Source: an uncultured Coriobacteriia bacterium (GTDB taxonomy: Bacteria > Actinomycetota > Coriobacteriia > Coriobacteriales > QAMH01). Taken from it: a stretch of 64,000 nucleotides of DNA. The stretch is taken from NCBI GenBank assembly GCA_959608885.1, contig CAUHSG010000007.1, forward strand, positions 1 through 64,000. Reading direction: 5' to 3'. Numbering within the stretch: the first letter of the stretch is position 1; the number at the start of each line of letters is the position of its first letter. Position numbers and translations under genes: made by a program. This document shows, in pieces, positions 18,622-27,493 of the stretch. The notes below the pieces were generated by a model that did no database searches, was not told the origin of the DNA, and saw nothing but the letters and a program-made list of their open reading frames with translations.

Positions 18622-20973
18622 ATGGACGTTTTTGCCTCATATGCGCCTTTCATCCAGGACTTCATCTACCGCAATGGCTGGGAGAGCCTGCGCTCAGTGC
18701 AAGTCGCCGCAGCCGACGCCATCTTCAATTCCGAAGACAACGTCCTGTTGGCCGCATCGACCGCATCGGGTAAGACCGAAGCTGCGTTCTTCCCCATACT
18801 CTCCCAGCTCGACGAGAATCCTTCCTCGAGCGTCGGCGTAATCTACATCGCGCCGCTCAAGGCACTCATCAACGACCAGTTCGGCCGTCTCACCGAGCTC
18901 TGCGAGGAGGCCGAGATTCCCGTCTGGCGCTGGCACGGCGATGTCGCGCAATCGCGCAAGAGCAAGCTGCTCAAGCACCCGAGCGGCATCCTGCAGATCA
19001 CGCCGGAGTCCCTCGAGGCGCTGCTCTTGCACAAGCATTCCCACATTCCTGCTCTCTTCGGCGACCTGCGCTTCATCGTCATCGACGAGATTCACTCCCT
19101 CATGCGCGCCGATCGTGGCGGACAATGCCTCTGCCTCATCGAGCGCCTCTCGCGCCTCGCATCATGCAACCCGCGTCGCATCGGGTTGTCGGCAACCATC
19201 GGAGACCTCGAGCTGGCCGGGCGCTTCCTCGGCTCGGGTTCGGGCCGCGACACCATCATCCCCCGCATCGAGGACGCGCAACAGCGCTGGCGCCTGTCCA
19301 TGTCGCACTTCTTCGTGGGGGAGGGTGCCGAAGAGATGGCCGTATCGGCACAGCCCGATGGGGAGGCGCGAAGCGGAGGTCCAAGGGAGCGAGCCGGCGA
19401 GACCACAGGCTCGCGGGGAGCGACTGTCGGAGCGGAGCGCCTCCCCATCGCCGCTGCACCCGAGCCCGCTACTGACACCGCTCCCGCTGGCGCGGACCTT
19501 GGCCTTGGCTACATCTTCGAGCATACGCGCGGCAAGAAGTGCCTCGTCTTCTGCAACTCGCGCGAAGAGGCCGAGGGCGTCACCACCACGCTACGCCGCT
19601 ATTGTGAGGCCAACAACGAACCCGACCGCTTCTTCATCCATCATGGCAACCTCTCGTCAGCCGTGCGCGAGAGCGCGGAGAACGTCATGCGAGACGAGGA
19701 GCTCGACCTCACGACGGTCACCACCGCAACGCTCGAGCTCGGCATCGACATCGGTCGTCTCGAGCGAGCCTTCCAGATCGACGCGCCCTTCACGGTGAGC
19801 GCATTCCTACAGCGCATGGGTCGCACGGGGCGGCGAGGCTCGCCCCCGGAAATGTGGTTCGTCATGCGCGAGGACCGCGCCGAGCCACGCACCACCCTGG
19901 GCGCGACCATCCCCTGGAAGCTCCTGCAGGGCATCGCTCTCGTACAGCTCTACCTCGAGGATCGCTGGGTCGAGCCGCCGCGCCTCGACCGCCTGCCCTA
20001 CAGCTTGCTCTACCACCAGACCATGGCAACCCTTGCCAGTGGGGGCGAGATGACACCGGCCGAGCTCGCGGCCCGCGTGCTCACGCTCGGATACTTTCAT
20101 CGCGTGAGCAGCGAGGACTTCCGCATCCTGTTGCACCACCTCATCGAAACCGACCATATCCAGCTTACCGAGGAAGGTGGCCTTATCGTCGGCATTGCGG
20201 GCGAACGCGTCATCAACAGCTACCGCTTCTACGGCGTCTTCCAGGAGAATGAGGAGTACACCGTTCGCAACGAGTCCCAGGAGCTCGGCACCATCGTACT
20301 GCCACCACCCGTGGGCGAGAAGCTCGCCATTGCCGGTGCCACCTGGCTCGTCGAGGAGGTCGACCACAAGCGGCACCTCGTCTACGCCACACAGGTCAAG
20401 GGCCAGGTGCCGGCATACTTCGGCGACGTACCGGGCGACATCAACACCGTCGTGCTCGAACGCATGCTGCGCGTGCTCATGGAAGACACAGATTATCCCT
20501 ACCTCATGGACAACGCGCGCGGCAGGCTCGCCCAAGCCCGCTCGACCGCACGCAACGCCCATCTCGACCACGTGCCGCTCGTTCGGCTGGGTGGCGATAC
20601 CTGGGGGCTCTTCCCCTGGCTCGGCAGCTACGCGTTTCTCGCGCTCGAGCGTTTCCTCAAGATCAAGTGCGCCGACCAGCTCCAGCTCAAGGGCCTTGAC
20701 TCGCCTCGTCCCTATTTCATGGAGTTTCGCATGAAGGGCGACGAGCAGCTCTTCTACGACGTGCTCGCCGAGCAGGCGCTGACGCCGTTTGATCCACTTG
20801 ACCTTGTCTATCCCGACGAAGTTCCCATCTGGGAGAAATACGACGAATACGTGCCCATCGAGCTCATCCGCAAGGGTTTTGCCGAAAGCGTTCTCGACAT
20901 CGACGGCATGCTCAAGCGCGTGCGCCAGTGGTGCGGCCTGCCCGACGAGAAGCCGTTGCAGCTACCAGGCTAG
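18622..20973 (+). CDS. BrxHI/Lhr-like DEAD/DEAH helicase
   Basis: A 783-residue superfamily 2 helicase: ASTASGKT (about 45-52), IVIDEIH (152-158), RIGLSATIGD, and a second RecA domain with VFCNSREEA, TATLELGIDIG and QRMGRTGRRG. The C-terminal region fits Lhr/BrxHI helicases. ATG 18622 is preferred to GTG 18616. An in-frame palindromic element (19356-19450) inserts about 31 residues at about 245-276, between the two RecA-like domains. It lies 9 bases after the ATPase. Its stop is 3 bases from the convergent YjbQ stop, with no terminator between. Confidence 0.88.
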   Translation: MDVFASYAPFIQDFIYRNGWESLRSVQVAAADAIFNSEDNVLLAASTASGKTEAAFFPILSQLDENPSSSVGVIYIAPLKALINDQFGRLTELCEEAEIPVWRWHGDVAQSRKSKLLKHPSGILQITPESLEALLLHKHSHIPALFGDLRFIVIDEIHSLMRADRGGQCLCLIERLSRLASCNPRRIGLSATIGDLELAGRFLGSGSGRDTIIPRIEDAQQRWRLSMSHFFVGEGAEEMAVSAQPDGEARSGGPRERAGETTGSRGATVGAERLPIAAAPEPATDTAPAGADLGLGYIFEHTRGKKCLVFCNSREEAEGVTTTLRRYCEANNEPDRFFIHHGNLSSAVRESAENVMRDEELDLTTVTTATLELGIDIGRLERAFQIDAPFTVSAFLQRMGRTGRRGSPPEMWFVMREDRAEPRTTLGATIPWKLLQGIALVQLYLEDRWVEPPRLDRLPYSLLYHQTMATLASGGEMTPAELAARVLTLGYFHRVSSEDFRILLHHLIETDHIQLTEEGGLIVGIAGERVINSYRFYGVFQENEEYTVRNESQELGTIVLPPPVGEKLAIAGATWLVEEVDHKRHLVYATQVKGQVPAYFGDVPGDINTVVLERMLRVLMEDTDYPYLMDNARGRLAQARSTARNAHLDHVPLVRLGGDTWGLFPWLGSYAFLALERFLKIKCADQLQLKGLDSPRPYFMEFRMKGDEQLFYDVLAEQALTPFDPLDLVYPDEVPIWEKYDEYVPIELIRKGFAESVLDIDGMLKRVRQWCGLPDEKPLQLPG
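19356..19450 (+). repeat. In-frame palindromic insertion element in the helicase gene
   Basis: About 95 bp bounded by a perfect 14-bp inverted repeat: CGATGGGGAGGCGC at 19356-19369 and its complement at 19437-19450. The interior is rich in GAGCG/CGGAG words, unlike helicase coding sequence. It translates to a Gly/Arg/Ala-rich linker. Its internal sequence differs from the TerB insert, but size, terminal repeats and frame-neutral placement are alike. Confidence 0.75.
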
Positions 20974-20976
20974 CCG

Positions 20977-21369
20977 CTACTCCCCCACCACCTGCACGTA
21001 GACCTTGCGGTGGCGCGGGCCGTCGAACTCGCAGAAGTAGATGCCCTGCCAGGTGCCAAGCGCCATGGCGCCGCCCGCCACGGGAATGGTCTCCGACGCA
21101 CCGATGGCGCTGCTCTTGAGGTGCGCGGCGCTGTTGCCCTCGGCATGCTTGAAGTCACGCCGGTCGGGAAAGATGTCCGCCAGCGCGAGCTTGAGGTCGC
21201 GTACGACATCGGGGTCCGCATTCTCGTTGATGGTGATCGCGGCCGTGGTATGCGGGCAGTACACCACGCACAAGCCCTCCTCGATGCCGCTTTCCCGCAC
21301 GATTTGCCTTACTCGCGCCGTGATGTCGACAAACCCGTAGGCCGGTGTCTCCAGTTCGAATCGTTCCAT
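20977..21369 (-). CDS. YjbQ/UPF0047 family protein
   Basis: 130 residues with the family signatures CPHTTAAITINENADPDV and HAEGNSAAHLKSS, including the conserved His residues. E. coli YjbQ has weak thiamine-phosphate synthase activity and the physiological role is unsettled. It has near-minimal domain length and a complete C-terminus (VYVQVVGE). GGGAGGCAGAC precedes the ATG. A TGAGACAA-type hairpin (21384-21420) lies directly upstream. Confidence 0.9.
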   Translation of the reverse strand: MERFELETPAYGFVDITARVRQIVRESGIEEGLCVVYCPHTTAAITINENADPDVVRDLKLALADIFPDRRDFKHAEGNSAAHLKSSAIGASETIPVAGGAMALGTWQGIYFCEFDGPRHRKVYVQVVGE

Positions 21370-21383
21370 GTCTGCCTCCCATT

Positions 21384-21420
21384 AAAATGAGACAATACCT
21401 TTGAGCAATTGTCTCATTTT
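21384..21420. repeat. TGAGACAA-family hairpin (13-bp perfect stem)
   Basis: AAAATGAGACAAT at 21384-21396 pairs with 21408-21420 around an 11-nt loop, between the YjbQ start and the upstream ATPase gene. On the minus strand it shares ATGAGACAATTGCTCA with the hairpin at 23006-23040. Confidence 0.75.
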
Positions 21421-21450
21421 CGACAGCGAGGAGCATGACCATGAGCGAGT

Positions 21451-21479
21451 TGTGTCATGGGGTCAGACCCCATGACACA
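21451..21479. repeat. GGGGTCTGACCCC-family hairpin (12-bp perfect stem)
   Basis: TGTGTCATGGGG (21451-21462) pairs with 21468-21479 around TCAGA. It begins 4 bases after the stop of the ATPase gene on the minus strand, a terminator position, but has no U-tract. It shares its core with 38137-38195. Confidence 0.75.
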
Positions 21480-21483
21480 TGCT

Positions 21484-22833
21484 CTAGCTTTCGGGTTTGG
21501 CGGTACGCAAAAACCATTCGATGGCAGACATGACGCGAATGTGCTTCTCGTCGAAATCGATTTCCTCGCCCTCTCCTGACCCGACAATAAGGATCAGCTC
21601 GTCAATTCCCGTCTCGTCGGCAGCTTCCACGAGCGCGCGCAACTCCCGTTCACGGGTTTCCTGCGAATCCAGCGATGCGCAGACCTGATAGAGTGCGGGC
21701 GCTTCGCCCAGGACGCTGTCGCCGACAAGGAAGTCGATTTCGTATTGGTGCCGGCTCGTGCGATAGCTCGATATCGCATTTTCGCGCAATCCGACCGTCC
21801 TGCGACGCAGCTCGAGGTACACGGCGTCCTCAAGACGCTGGCCTTCGTTGTTGCTGCCAGCCTTGGCATTTGCCAGAGCGAGTCCGGGATCTATCGCATA
21901 GACCTTCCTGTTTTGCGACACCTTCGGTTTTTCGATGCGCCTCTCCTCTACGAGAAAGGCCAGATATGCAGCGGAAAGGTAATTCACGATATTAGCGATG
22001 GAGGCGCGAGCTGTGTTCAAGCCCTGGGACCGGAGGTAGCTCTCCATCTTGCGAAGCGAAAGTTGACAGCCGTTCAATTCGAGCAGCCTCTGACTTATCG
22101 CACTTGCTGCTTCCAGCCCCTTCAAACCATGCCTCTCCACAACGTCCTTTGCGGCTACGCGACTCGCATAGCTTTGGAGCAGCGTCACCCGCAACGGCAT
22201 CGACAGGTTGATGGCGTCCGGAAAGCCGCCACATTCCAAATACGTCTGCAAGGCATTTTGCAGCCTGGAGCGGCCGTTTGTCGTCTTGATCAACCCCACG
22301 TCCAAACCAACGAACCTCAAGTACTCCGCAAATGAAAACGGCAGCAACTCGAATTCGAGAGCGCGACCCCTGAATTCCGTGCCTATCTCATCAGAAAGGA
22401 GTTTCGACGACGACCCCGTCAAATAGAAGGTCGCCTTTTGGGTATCGACCATACGGCGCATCCACGCGCTCCAACCATCCATTTCCTGGATTTCGTCGAA
22501 GAAGTAGTAGACGCCTTTCTCCGCGGATTCCGGATGCTCGTCCCGGAAGGCTTGGATTACCGCATCTCCAGTACTCGTCGTCACGCGTCCCAGCCGATCA
22601 TCCTCGAAGTTGAAGTAGCAGATTCGACTCCATGGGACGTCCTCGTCATGCAGCTTGATCATCTCCTGCAAAAGACGAAAGCTCTTGCCACTTCTGCGCA
22701 TACCGATAATGACCTTTACAAGATTGCCGGCCCGCGGAGGAGGTGTCTCGCCCAGGTCGAGATCTCTGGGGACGACAGGCAGATAGTCATCGATATTGAA
22801 ATCCCTGAGAATTTGGACGATGGTGGAATCCAT
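21484..22833 (-). CDS. AAA ATPase of the AAA_14/DUF4143 type
   Basis: 449 residues. Walker A GMRRSGKSF (about 43-51), Walker B YYFFDEIQE, and a sensor-like LTGSSSKLL identify the AAA_14 ATPase core. The second half fits the DUF4143 nuclease-like domain, including a YEIDFLVGD element. Members are widespread, often single genes with uneven distribution, and no role is firmly established. The upstream region is unusually AT-rich and includes a 17-bp palindrome (22924-22940), suggesting lateral gain. Confidence 0.85.
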   Translation of the reverse strand: MDSTIVQILRDFNIDDYLPVVPRDLDLGETPPPRAGNLVKVIIGMRRSGKSFRLLQEMIKLHDEDVPWSRICYFNFEDDRLGRVTTSTGDAVIQAFRDEHPESAEKGVYYFFDEIQEMDGWSAWMRRMVDTQKATFYLTGSSSKLLSDEIGTEFRGRALEFELLPFSFAEYLRFVGLDVGLIKTTNGRSRLQNALQTYLECGGFPDAINLSMPLRVTLLQSYASRVAAKDVVERHGLKGLEAASAISQRLLELNGCQLSLRKMESYLRSQGLNTARASIANIVNYLSAAYLAFLVEERRIEKPKVSQNRKVYAIDPGLALANAKAGSNNEGQRLEDAVYLELRRRTVGLRENAISSYRTSRHQYEIDFLVGDSVLGEAPALYQVCASLDSQETRERELRALVEAADETGIDELILIVGSGEGEEIDFDEKHIRVMSAIEWFLRTAKPES

Positions 22834-22923
22834 GACCTTGAGCCCTTCGGATTGTAATCTGATATTTGGGAAAGCACTTTTATCAATAATGGCAATCTCA
22901 TGTTACCATAAATAGCATTATCT

Positions 22924-22940
22924 GGTAACTTAAAGTTACC
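22924..22940. promoter_or_regulatory. Palindromic operator candidate before the AAA_14 gene
   Basis: GGTAACTT-A-AAGTTACC is a perfect 8-bp dyad with one central base. Further GTTACC and GGTAAC half-sites lie just to the left within an AT-rich 22860-22940 stretch. No regulator gene is adjacent. Confidence 0.45.
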
Positions 22941-23005
22941 ACTTTTCCATTTGCGAGGAGGTCAGAGTCCTTGGCACATTCGACACACGCTATATCGCGC
23001 AACGC

Positions 23006-23040
23006 GAATGAGACAATTGCTCAGAGACGTTGTCTCATTC
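23006..23040. repeat. TGAGACAA-family hairpin (11-bp perfect stem)
   Basis: GAATGAGACAA (23006-23016) pairs with 23030-23040 around a 13-nt loop, about 70 bases before the MBL gene start. The loop starts TTGCTCA, as in the 21384-21420 copy read on the other strand. Confidence 0.7.
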
Positions 23041-23111
23041 AGAATCCGTGGGAAAATGGAGTGAGATTTCTGAAGCAACATCGGCACCGCGGCAACCGGA
23101 GGAGCATGACC

Positions 23112-23924
23112 ATGAAGACGACGATACTCGTGGACAACGACGCGCAAGAGGGACTTGGCTGCGAATGGGGTTTCTCCGCACTCATCGAGACCGATGACGC
23201 GACCATTCTGCTCGACTCGGGTGCGTCGGGGCTTTTCGCACGAAACGCGCAGACCCTCGGCGTCGACCTGGCAGATGTCGACTATTGCGTGCTCTCGCAC
23301 GCCCATTATGACCACGCCGACGGCTTCGGGAACTTCTTCGCGCTCAACGACCACGCGCCGCTGCTCCTCCGAAGCGCCTGCGAGGAGACGTGCTGGAGCG
23401 ATGCCAAAGGCGACATGGCGTACGTCGGCATCCAGAGGGGGCTTCTCGAGCAGCAGGCGTCGCGCATCGAGCGCGTCGACGGCGCCCTGCAATTCGCGCC
23501 CAGCGCATGGCTCCTTGGCCACGACACCGAAGGCCTCAAGGCAATCGGCGAGCGCGAGCACCTCTACCTGAAGACCGATGACGGGCTCGTCGGCGACGGA
23601 TTTGACCACGAGCAAAGTCTCATCATCGAGACTTCCGAAGGGCTCGCCATCTTCAACAGCTGCTCTCACGGAGGCATCGAGACCATCATCAACGAGGCGC
23701 GTGCCGCATTCCCCGGCAAGCCCATCCGCGCGCTCGTCGGCGGACTGCACCTGTTCCTGCGCGAAGATGACGAAGTACGCGCCCTTGCGCAGACCATCCG
23801 CGAGCTTGGCATCGACAAGATCTACACCGGCCATTGCACGGGAGAGCATGCGCTCGAAATCCTGCAAGAGGAGCTACCCGACATCGTCGAGGCAACCTAC
23901 GCGGGCCAAGTCTTCGAGCTGTAG
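23112..23924 (+). CDS. MBL-fold metallo-hydrolase
   Basis: 270 residues from ATG 23112, with GGAGGAG about seven bases upstream; an ATG two codons earlier is too close to that site. The metal-binding motif LSHAHYDHADG and later NSCSHGGIE and YTGHCTGEHA fit the metallo-beta-lactamase fold of the subgroup annotated as 7,8-dihydropterin-6-methyl-4-(beta-ribofuranosyl)aminobenzene phosphate synthase-like. It is a cytoplasmic single gene on the plus strand, convergent with the small membrane protein. Substrate unknown. Confidence 0.85.
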   Translation: MKTTILVDNDAQEGLGCEWGFSALIETDDATILLDSGASGLFARNAQTLGVDLADVDYCVLSHAHYDHADGFGNFFALNDHAPLLLRSACEETCWSDAKGDMAYVGIQRGLLEQQASRIERVDGALQFAPSAWLLGHDTEGLKAIGEREHLYLKTDDGLVGDGFDHEQSLIIETSEGLAIFNSCSHGGIETIINEARAAFPGKPIRALVGGLHLFLREDDEVRALAQTIRELGIDKIYTGHCTGEHALEILQEELPDIVEATYAGQVFEL

Positions 23925-23928
23925 CCCC

Positions 23929-24027
23929 TCACTTCGAGGGCCCGCAGAACAGGATCGCGAGCATCATGATGATGACGAACCACGCCATCGCACTGGAACC
24001 CGCGAGTACTGCCGACAAGACGCCCAT
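23929..24027 (-). CDS. Small 32-residue single-span membrane protein
   Basis: ATG at 24027, GAGGGAG about eight bases upstream, and a stop at 23929. The product starts MGVLSAVLAGSS and has one hydrophobic span (AMAWFVIIMMLAILFC) before GPSK. It lies 73 bases downstream of the APC permease on the same strand. Short membrane peptides in this position act as accessory subunits of some amino-acid transporters (MetS-like), so a partner role is plausible but unproven. Confidence 0.6.
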   Translation of the reverse strand: MGVLSAVLAGSSAMAWFVIIMMLAILFCGPSK

Positions 24028-24100
24028 GATGTTTCTCCCTCGTTTGAACTGAACGACAAGCCGAGAGTATCAAGCGCCTGTGACGCGGTTTTCCTCTCGC

Positions 24101-25522
24101 TCACTCCATGGTGATCTCGCGGTGCAGGGCGCGCGTCATGACCAGGTAGCACACGATGCCGATGGCTATCCACACGACGCCGATGATCTTGGCGGGCACG
24201 TCAAGCGAAAGCAGCAACGCGAAGACCACGATCATGCCCAAGATGGGACAGACCAGAAAACGCACGGGGTTGCCGTGATCCTTCTTCTTGAACCAGAACC
24301 ACACGACCACGCAGAGATTGAGCAGAAAGTACGTGGAAAGGGCACCGAAGTTCACGACCTTGCCCAGTCCTTCCATGCCAATAAACAGGAAGGGCGCGAG
24401 CAAGACGAGCGAGAGGGCCGACACGAAGCAGGTGGCGACGATGGGCACCTGACGCTTCTCGTCGATCTTGGCCAGGACGCCGGGAAGCGAGCCGCTCTTA
24501 CCCATGACGTAAAGGATGCGCGATACCGACACCGTCGCGACAAGACCGGTGAAGACGCCTTGAGCCAAAGCCACGGAGACAGCGCAGACGACGCCAAACC
24601 ACTTACCGCCCACAAGCTCGGCAATATGGTAGAAGCCGTTGTTCTCGTCGTTCTTGCAAATCTGGCCCGACGGGTCAACGCAGGTGGCGATGAAGCACGT
24701 CAGGACGAAGATGGCCACGAGGATGATGACCATGATCATCATCGCGCGCGACGGCCCGTGTCGCTCGTCCTTCGCCTCGTCGGTGAGCGTGGCAACGCAT
24801 CCGAAGCCCACGAACGAGAACACCGCCAGCGAGGCGGCACCCATGACACCGGATACCGAGAAGGTGTTGGGATTGAACAGGGCTGTCAGCGAGAAGCCGC
24901 TCGTCTCGGGATGTCCGATGATATAGATCACGCCGAACACGATGAACATGCCGAGCACGATGAACTCGAGGATGAGCGCGATGCGGTTGACGAACATCGT
25001 CGTGCTCATGCCGCGTGACGCGACGACGAAGACGAAGACGAGGAAGATGAGGCACCAGCCCCATACCGGAACCTGCGGCACGTAGGTGCTCAGTGCCTCG
25101 GCGCCCATGATGAAGACCATGTCGGGCGACGTGAGATACTGCAGCAACATGAGCCAGCCGGCCACGAATCCGAGACCCTTGCCGATGCTCTTGGACGTGT
25201 AGGTGTAGATGGAACCCGATGACGGGAAGGTTCCGATCATCATGCCGAAGGACAATACGGAAAAGAACATGCCGATAAAGGCGACGAAATACGCGAGCGC
25301 CGGCATGCCGCCCGATGCGTTCGAGACGCCGCCGAAGAGGCTGAACGTGGCAATGGGCACCATGAAGATGAGACCGTAGACCACCATGTCGAATACGCCG
25401 ACCGTCCTCTTGAAGCCGGCATCTCCCTGTGTCGAAGACGCGTCCGCGACCTGTGTCGCAGTTGGCGAGTCGCTCTGCACCGAAGCATCCGTCTTCGGAG
25501 CTGCATCTTTGGTATCAGTCAT
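24101..25522 (-). CDS. APC-family amino acid/polyamine permease
   Basis: 473 residues. After a polar N-terminus of about 38 residues, some 12 hydrophobic spans follow, with APC features GVFDMVVYGLIFMVP, TFPSSGSIYTYTSK and FSFVGFGCVATLTDEAKD. It is likely an importer of amino acids or amines driven by ion gradients or exchange. It is followed by the 32-residue membrane protein and preceded 12 bases away by an MFS gene, so all three may form an operon. Substrate not assignable. Confidence 0.88.
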   Translation of the reverse strand: MTDTKDAAPKTDASVQSDSPTATQVADASSTQGDAGFKRTVGVFDMVVYGLIFMVPIATFSLFGGVSNASGGMPALAYFVAFIGMFFSVLSFGMMIGTFPSSGSIYTYTSKSIGKGLGFVAGWLMLLQYLTSPDMVFIMGAEALSTYVPQVPVWGWCLIFLVFVFVVASRGMSTTMFVNRIALILEFIVLGMFIVFGVIYIIGHPETSGFSLTALFNPNTFSVSGVMGAASLAVFSFVGFGCVATLTDEAKDERHGPSRAMMIMVIILVAIFVLTCFIATCVDPSGQICKNDENNGFYHIAELVGGKWFGVVCAVSVALAQGVFTGLVATVSVSRILYVMGKSGSLPGVLAKIDEKRQVPIVATCFVSALSLVLLAPFLFIGMEGLGKVVNFGALSTYFLLNLCVVVWFWFKKKDHGNPVRFLVCPILGMIVVFALLLSLDVPAKIIGVVWIAIGIVCYLVMTRALHREITME

Positions 25523-25534
25523 GATAACCCCCTC

Positions 25535-26998
25535 CTATCCTCTCCCGGTTTTCTCACTCGTCGCGCTATCCGCGGCAGCCATCTTCCCCTTCTGACGGCG
25601 CACAAGACGCGTATAGACGACGGTGAGAATGACCGCCACTATCAATATGCCGATGGCAATGAGCAGGGTATGCGAAAAACCAAACGCGTAGGCATCGGCC
25701 TTGCTCGTTCCCCCCGCCATCAAATGGATGACATCGCCGGACATGATACCGACGAAGAGAGCCGACGAGACGGAACTGCCAATTTGCACGATCGTCGAGT
25801 GAATGGATGATCCGTACGAGGAGATAGCGCGGGGAAGCGCGTCGAGATCGACGGTCTTTACCGCCGGGAAGAAAATACCGATGCCCGCATAGGCTATGGC
25901 AGCGCAGACAAGCAAGACGATGACGAGTAGGTGTGCGGAGGAGAAATACATGCCGATGTAGCCAATGAGCACGATTGCAAATCCTGCTGGCACGAGCGGC
26001 CACACGTCATGCTTCGCGAGCAGATGACCACTGGGAAAACAGCAACACGCATAGCACAGGATAGGCACGATGCACATGCAGCCGGCTATGAATGGCGAGT
26101 ACGACGCCGCACCCTCAAGATACAGGGGAACGAGCAAGCTCATGTATACCGAGGCCATGAACGCAAGCGTGACGAGCGTCTCGCCAACGGTGAACACCGG
26201 ATTGCGCAGCGGCGTCAGATTGAGCAGGGGCTCGTCAGTGTGCAGCTGACGATACACGAAGATGGCGAGTATCGCGATGCCGGCGAGCATGATGGCGAGT
26301 GATGGAAAGACCTCATGCGAAATCTCGTTAAGGCCGTAGAGAAAACAGGTCAGGCCGGCAAAGCTCAGCGCAACGCTCGGGATGTCGATATGGGCCTTCC
26401 TGCGCATATACAGATTGTGGATAGCCGGCCTGCCCGCAATGATGAGGACAAGGGCGATTACCGCGGGGATGAGGAAGAGCGGGCGAAGGCCAATGCAGGT
26501 GGTGATGAGACCGGAAACGGGCGGGGCAAACGCCAGCGCAACGCCAATGACGCCGCTGTTCACGGCGAGCAAGGTCGCCGCCTTGCCCTTTGGCGCGATG
26601 GTGAGCAACGCCTCATTGATGAGCGGGAAGCACAGTCCCGTGCAAACGGCCTGGAGAGCGCGAGCAACGATCATAACCGGATAGTTCCAGGCAAGGAAGC
26701 CGAGCAGCGATCCTGCGAACGAAAAGACGAATCCGATGGTCATGAGCTTGTGAAGGCCTATGCGCTCGAGCAGCTTCGCCGCCATGGTGATGGTCGTCGC
26801 GGTGACAATCGTGAAGACCAGCACCATCCAATTGGCTTGGGAGAGCGTGATGTGAAAGTCGGTTGCGACGTAATCGAGCGCGACGTTCATGAGCGACTGC
26901 GTGAACGATGCGAGAAGATTGCTCACGAGCAGGACGACAATCATCGCCGTCCGCGCCGCACCCACTGGCGGGCTTGGTATGCTCGCATCAGCCGCCAT
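25535..26998 (-). CDS. MFS transporter, DHA2 (14-segment) type
   Basis: 487 residues from the ATG at 26998 (MAADASIPSPPVG), which has TGGGGA upstream; the ATG at 27010 lacks a ribosome site. Motifs such as LDYVATDFHITLSQANWMV and MAAKLLERIGLHKLM fit the EmrB/QacA drug:H+ antiporter group. It is probably an exporter of a toxic or bile-type compound. The promoter region has a TTGACA on the minus strand and an 8-bp inverted repeat (27009-27016 with 27050-27057), suggesting repressor control. Confidence 0.87.
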   Translation of the reverse strand: MAADASIPSPPVGAARTAMIVVLLVSNLLASFTQSLMNVALDYVATDFHITLSQANWMVLVFTIVTATTITMAAKLLERIGLHKLMTIGFVFSFAGSLLGFLAWNYPVMIVARALQAVCTGLCFPLINEALLTIAPKGKAATLLAVNSGVIGVALAFAPPVSGLITTCIGLRPLFLIPAVIALVLIIAGRPAIHNLYMRRKAHIDIPSVALSFAGLTCFLYGLNEISHEVFPSLAIMLAGIAILAIFVYRQLHTDEPLLNLTPLRNPVFTVGETLVTLAFMASVYMSLLVPLYLEGAASYSPFIAGCMCIVPILCYACCCFPSGHLLAKHDVWPLVPAGFAIVLIGYIGMYFSSAHLLVIVLLVCAAIAYAGIGIFFPAVKTVDLDALPRAISSYGSSIHSTIVQIGSSVSSALFVGIMSGDVIHLMAGGTSKADAYAFGFSHTLLIAIGILIVAVILTVVYTRLVRRQKGKMAAADSATSEKTGRG

Positions 26999-27008
26999 CT
27001 TGTTCCCC

Positions 27009-27057
27009 ATTCGGTAATGTGCATCACATATTTGTCAAGAGCATTGTACTACCGAAT
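27009..27057 (-). promoter_or_regulatory. Promoter/operator candidate of the MFS gene
   Basis: ATTCGGTA (27009-27016) and TACCGAAT (27050-27057) form an 8-bp inverted repeat spaced by 33 bases. A minus-strand TTGACA (27033-27038) lies between them. No good -10 at 17 bases was found, so promoter assignment is weak; the dyad is exact. Confidence 0.4.
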
Positions 27058-27235
27058 AGGTAAAGTGCGCTATTTATTATTTGAGTGGCAGTATCGTGGG
27101 TGAATGTCATATTCGACTGTTCGAACGAGACGACGATGGAATACCTAGGTCACAAGCCGTGATGATGGCGTTCCCGAACCATCAGGATGCATCGTCGGCG
27201 TGTTTTGTGCGTGTTTCGTGCGTAAATTATCTCGC

Positions 27236-27276
27236 AATAAAATAAAAAGGCCAGCGAGAAAACCCGCTGACCTTTG
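27236..27276 (-). terminator. Rho-independent terminator after tRNA-Pro
   Basis: On the minus strand AAAGGTCAGCGGG and CTCGCTGGCCTTT form a stem with G-U pairs and a TTTT loop, followed by TTTTTATTTTATT. It is 8 bases beyond the CCA end. Confidence 0.85.
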
Positions 27277-27283
27277 CATTTGC

Positions 27284-27360
<77 letters not shown>

Positions 27361-27493
27361 ATTGGATACGTGCCTCGCACGCGAGTTGCTATGTTACCAC
27401 AACGAAAACGGGTGGAAACACCTTACTTTTCAAATAGAAGACAACTTGTCTGTCATTGGAACACCTTGTCCTTCTTCCAACGTATTCCAAAGC

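Noticed and set aside
15615..20973. Complete BREX system
   Set aside because: Only BrxD- and BrxHI-like genes are present; the core PglZ, BrxC/PglY and PglX genes are missing on both sides.
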